In this document: positions 61,355 through 64,000 of the stretch, piece by piece
How the letters are laid out: each line of letters opens with the position of its first letter
Position numbering within the stretch: the first letter of the stretch is position 1
Origin: Nocardia fusca NBRC 14340
GTDB taxonomy: Bacteria; Actinomycetota; Actinomycetes; Mycobacteriales; Mycobacteriaceae
Assembly (NCBI RefSeq): GCF_001618425.1
Contig: NZ_BDCU01000009.1
Span: 1-64,000 of the forward strand
Direction of reading: 5' to 3'
DNA: 64,000 nucleotides
Translations under genes and position numbers: made by a program
The notes under the pieces: generated by a model
Database searches by the model: none
What the model saw: only the letters and a program-made list of their open reading frames with translations
Told to the model about the DNA's origin: nothing

Positions 61355-62542
61355 TCAGGTGGTGACGCTGCGCAGGTAGCGCCCGAAATGCGGGACGGTG
61401 AACCCGATGGTGCCGCGCTCCGCGGAGTAGATGAGCCCCTTCTTGATCAGTCCGTCGCGGGCCGGGGACAGCGAGGCGGGTTTGCGGCCCAGTTCGGCGG
61501 CCACCGCCGACGTGGCGACCGGGCCGTCGTCACCGGACAGGTCGGCCATGGCGCGCATGTACTCGCGTTCGGCCGGGGTCGCCCGTTCATATCGGGAGCC
61601 GAAAAAGCCGACCGCGAGCTCTTCCTCGGCGGTCGGCGCCGCGACCTCGACATCCTCGGCGGTGATCGGGCTGCCCGGCGCCTGGTCCCAGGTCGCCTTG
61701 CCGTAGGCCTGCACGAAATACGGATACCCGTCGGCTTTGCGGTAGAGCGCGGTGAGCGCCTCGTCGGAGAATTTCACGTCTTCGCGCTCGGCCGGCGCGA
61801 TCAGCGCGCGGTCGGCCGACTCCCGGTCCAGCCGGTCGATGCGGTGATAGCTGAACAGGCGCTCGGAATAACTCTTGGACGCCGAGAGCACCGCCGGCAG
61901 ATGCGGTAGACCCGCCCCCACCACGATCAACGGCGCGGTGTCCTGGCTGAGCTCGTGGCAGGCGCCGCAGATGGCCGAGATGTCGGCCGGACCCAGATCC
62001 TGCATCTCGTCGATGAAGACGGCGATACCCACGCCGACGTCCTGGGCCAGCGCCGCGGCTTCCATCAACAGCTCCACCAGGTCGATCTCGATATCGCCGG
62101 AGTCGGCGCGGCCGGTCACGGCCGGTACGTCGATACCCGGCTGCCATCGCTCCCGCATGCCCTTGTCCGCCGTCGCGCGCAGCGCGAACGCTTTGAGGAT
62201 GCCCAGGAAATCGTCGATCCGTTCCTGGTTGTGGTGCGTTTTGGCGATGGCCCGCGCGGCCATGTGCAGAGCGGAGGACAGCGGTCGGCGCAGTTCCTGG
62301 TCCGGGCGGGCCTCTATCTTGCCGGTGCCCCAGCCCCGGGAGACCGCGGCCGAGCGCAACTGGTTGAGCAGTACCGTTTTCCCCACACCGCGCAGCCCGG
62401 TGAGCATCACGCTGCGCTCCGGACGCCCCCGGGCGATCCGTTCGAGGACGACATCGAACGCGTCGAGCTGTTTGCCGCGTCCGGCGAGTTCCGGTGGACG
62501 CTGACCAGCGCCGGGCGCATACGGGTTCCGCACGGGGTCCAT
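61355..62542 (-). CDS. AAA family ATPase with C-terminal winged helix
   Basis: 395 residues. Walker A GLRGVGKT (49-56), Walker B VFIDEMQDL (175-183), sensor-like VVGAGLPHLPAV, and a C-terminal winged-helix-like part (VAAELGRKPASLSPARDGLI). Resembles ORC/Cdc6-like or STAND-type ATPases of the AAA_16 kind found in actinobacteria. Target unknown. Confidence 0.8.
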   Translation of the reverse strand: MDPVRNPYAPGAGQRPPELAGRGKQLDAFDVVLERIARGRPERSVMLTGLRGVGKTVLLNQLRSAAVSRGWGTGKIEARPDQELRRPLSSALHMAARAIAKTHHNQERIDDFLGILKAFALRATADKGMRERWQPGIDVPAVTGRADSGDIEIDLVELLMEAAALAQDVGVGIAVFIDEMQDLGPADISAICGACHELSQDTAPLIVVGAGLPHLPAVLSASKSYSERLFSYHRIDRLDRESADRALIAPAEREDVKFSDEALTALYRKADGYPYFVQAYGKATWDQAPGSPITAEDVEVAAPTAEEELAVGFFGSRYERATPAEREYMRAMADLSGDDGPVATSAVAAELGRKPASLSPARDGLIKKGLIYSAERGTIGFTVPHFGRYLRSVTT

Positions 62543-62941
62543 ACCCTCACACCGTAGCGAACCCCATCGGAAAATCTGTCCGTATCTATGCCGAGTTCTA
62601 GAGAGGCCTAGCCGCGGTCCGGCGTCCCGCGGCCGCCGCGTCGTGACACCGAGCGGGGACCGCGGGACACGCCCGGACGAGACCTCCGCGTGACCTGTCG
62701 TCGAACCGAAAAACGCTGGCGCGCCGTCTTTTTACGCATGTACTCCCTGCTGGCGCGAAAAGGACACCCGTTCGGCTGGACAACACCCGGGCGGCATCGT
62801 AACCTTCTTGTGACTTAGTGGAGTCGAGTCGTTTCGTAAGTGAGGCGGCGCCATTGGTCACCGCCGCAGCCGGCCGCCGCGAATCGAGTAGGACGCGCGA
62901 CCGGAGCGACGGGAGAGCACGAGGATCGGAGACGTAGCTCG
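62543..62941. promoter_or_regulatory. Upstream region of the NlpC/P60 gene
   Basis: No gene supported. Holds the promoters of the AAA ATPase gene (leftward) and the NlpC/P60 gene (rightward). I looked for the c-di-AMP (ydaO) riboswitch often found before such genes and did not find its conserved core. Confidence 0.35.
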
Positions 62942-63583
62942 GTGGGTAAGCACAGCTTGCAGCGAGAATCCAAGCTGCCTAATTCTGTCAAGGGCGCGCT
63001 GGTCATGGGTACGCTGGCCGCGACTACGGGCACGATGCCCGCGATCGCCTCGGCCGCGACGACCACGATCGACGTTCCCGGGATCGGCAAGTTCGACGTC
63101 GAGGTACCGGACCAGTTCGCTGCGCAGGCGGATCAGCTCAACCAGCAGCTGAACCAGGCTCTCGAACAGGCCCCGCACGCCATGCCCGCCGCTCCCGCCC
63201 TGCCCAACTTCGCGCCGCCCGCCCCGGTCCAGCAGCAGACCCTCGGCGATATCGCTCTCGACGCCGCCAAGACCAAGGTCGGCGCCATGTACTCCTGGGG
63301 TGCGGCCGGCCCGGCCAACTTCGACTGCTCCGGCCTGGTTCAGTGGGCCTACAAGCAGGCCGGGATCAAACTGCCGCGTACCAGCTTCGAACAGTCCCAT
63401 GTGGGCGCGCCTGTGGCCTTCTCCAACCTGAAGCCCGGCGATATCGTCATCACGAATGGCGGCGGTCACGCTGGGATTTACGCAGGTGACGGTCTGCTGC
63501 TGAACGCGGTGCAGTCCGGCGAGCCGGTTTCCTACACCCACCTCTCCGCCGACGATGTGGTTACCGCGCGTCGTATCGTATAG
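62942..63583 (+). CDS. NlpC/P60 peptidoglycan endopeptidase
   Basis: 213 residues from GTG 62942. Signal peptide (VKGALVMGTLAATTGTMPAI), a Pro/Gln-rich linker with a short coiled-coil-like QLNQQLNQALEQA, then the NlpC/P60 domain with Cys129 in FDCSGLVQWAY and His176 in GGGHAGIYAG. Cleaves peptidoglycan stem peptides, as RipD/RipA-type proteins; short linker favours a RipD-like form. Confidence 0.9.
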   Translation: MGKHSLQRESKLPNSVKGALVMGTLAATTGTMPAIASAATTTIDVPGIGKFDVEVPDQFAAQADQLNQQLNQALEQAPHAMPAAPALPNFAPPAPVQQQTLGDIALDAAKTKVGAMYSWGAAGPANFDCSGLVQWAYKQAGIKLPRTSFEQSHVGAPVAFSNLKPGDIVITNGGGHAGIYAGDGLLLNAVQSGEPVSYTHLSADDVVTARRIV

Positions 63584-63586
63584 CGG

Positions 63587-63991
63587 GTGAACCGAGCCGC
63601 TACCGAGCCGAACGACGGCAAAACCCAGGCCCGGGTCGACTCCTGGGTCTGGGCTGTGCGTTTGTTCAAAACTCGGTCGGCTGCCGCGGCCGCCTGTCGA
63701 GGCGGACATGTGCGTGTGAACGGTGCGACGGCCAAACCCGCCCAGCCGATACGCCCGGGCGACGAGATCCGGATCCGGAACAACGGTGTCGAGCGGATCG
63801 TCGTCGTGGAACGGGTGATCACAAAACGGGTAGGTGCTCCGATCGCCGCCCAATGCCTGATCGACCGCAGTCCACCGCCTCCGCCCAAGGAAGTCCTCGC
63901 TGCCCTGCCGCAACGAGACCGCGGGACCGGGCGTCCGACGAAACGGGAACGTCGCGAAACCGACCGGCTGCTCGGCCGGACCGATCACTGA
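63587..63991 (+). CDS. S4 domain RNA-binding protein (Hsp15-like)
   Basis: 134 residues, GTG 63587, three nt after the previous stop. S4 domain in VDSWVWAVRLFKTRSAAAAA followed by VRVNGATAKP, the family pattern of heat-shock protein 15 (ribosome rescue of 50S subunits) and related RNA binders. Basic C-terminus (RPTKRERRETDRL). Confidence 0.88.
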   Translation: MNRAATEPNDGKTQARVDSWVWAVRLFKTRSAAAAACRGGHVRVNGATAKPAQPIRPGDEIRIRNNGVERIVVVERVITKRVGAPIAAQCLIDRSPPPPPKEVLAALPQRDRGTGRPTKRERRETDRLLGRTDH

Positions 63992-64000
63992 GCCCGCTTT

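Noticed and set aside
62543..62941. ydaO (c-di-AMP) riboswitch before the NlpC/P60 gene
   Set aside because: The conserved core segments of that riboswitch class could not be found.

Overview
This window looks like chromosome from a high-GC mycolic-acid actinomycete, most likely Nocardia or a close relative. The evidence is GC-rich codon use throughout, a complete mce lipid-transporter operon, a mycobacterial-type Sdh1 succinate dehydrogenase, a DinB2-like Y-family polymerase, L,D-transpeptidase and NlpC/P60 cell-wall enzymes, and many GTG starts with ATGA/GTGA gene overlaps. No rRNA, tRNA or CRISPR array was recognised.

Left part (1-16 kb): CCA-adding enzyme, a DUF4185-type secreted protein, the 5-oxoprolinase genes pxpA-pxpB-pxpC, an MFS exporter, NUDIX, pirin, an M13 metallopeptidase, an L,D-transpeptidase, a lipoprotein and a secreted S1 protease. 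A GC-rich dispersed repeat with strong hairpins lies around the M13/Ldt interval, and another copy runs off the left edge of the window.

Middle (16.5-35.3 kb): a ten-gene mce block (yrbEA, yrbEB, mceA-F and two Mce-associated membrane proteins), then an XRE regulator facing a small two-gene unit, RNase HI, an SRPBCC protein, a DinB-fold TIGR03084-like protein with a perfect operator-like palindrome upstream, a DUF445 membrane protein, and a coupled cyclase / ThDP-enzyme pair.

Accessory island (about 35.5-44.0 kb): this starts where a beta-lactamase-fold esterase gene breaks off behind a KstR-like box. It holds a ParA fragment, a broken ImmA/IrrE peptidase, several unknown small genes, and a compact type VII secretion toxin cassette: two WXG100 proteins translationally linked to a 496-residue protein ending in an ADP-ribosyltransferase domain, followed by an unknown gene. 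On the other strand are a protein with a C-terminal cold-shock domain and a 5'-truncated secreted protein. Two inverted 55-bp copies of one sequence (50/55 identical) bracket about 7.2 kb of it. This is the part most likely to hold something undescribed.

Right part (44-64 kb): lon, with ClgR-like and HspR(HAIR)-like boxes in its promoter; a membrane-anchored molybdopterin oxidoreductase; an ABC exporter; a DinB2-like polymerase with Gln at the steric-gate position; a fused FAD/Fe-S dehydrogenase; a 34-codon small gene; a DNA glycosylase; the sdh1 operon; an AAA ATPase; an NlpC/P60 hydrolase; and an S4 RNA-binding protein.
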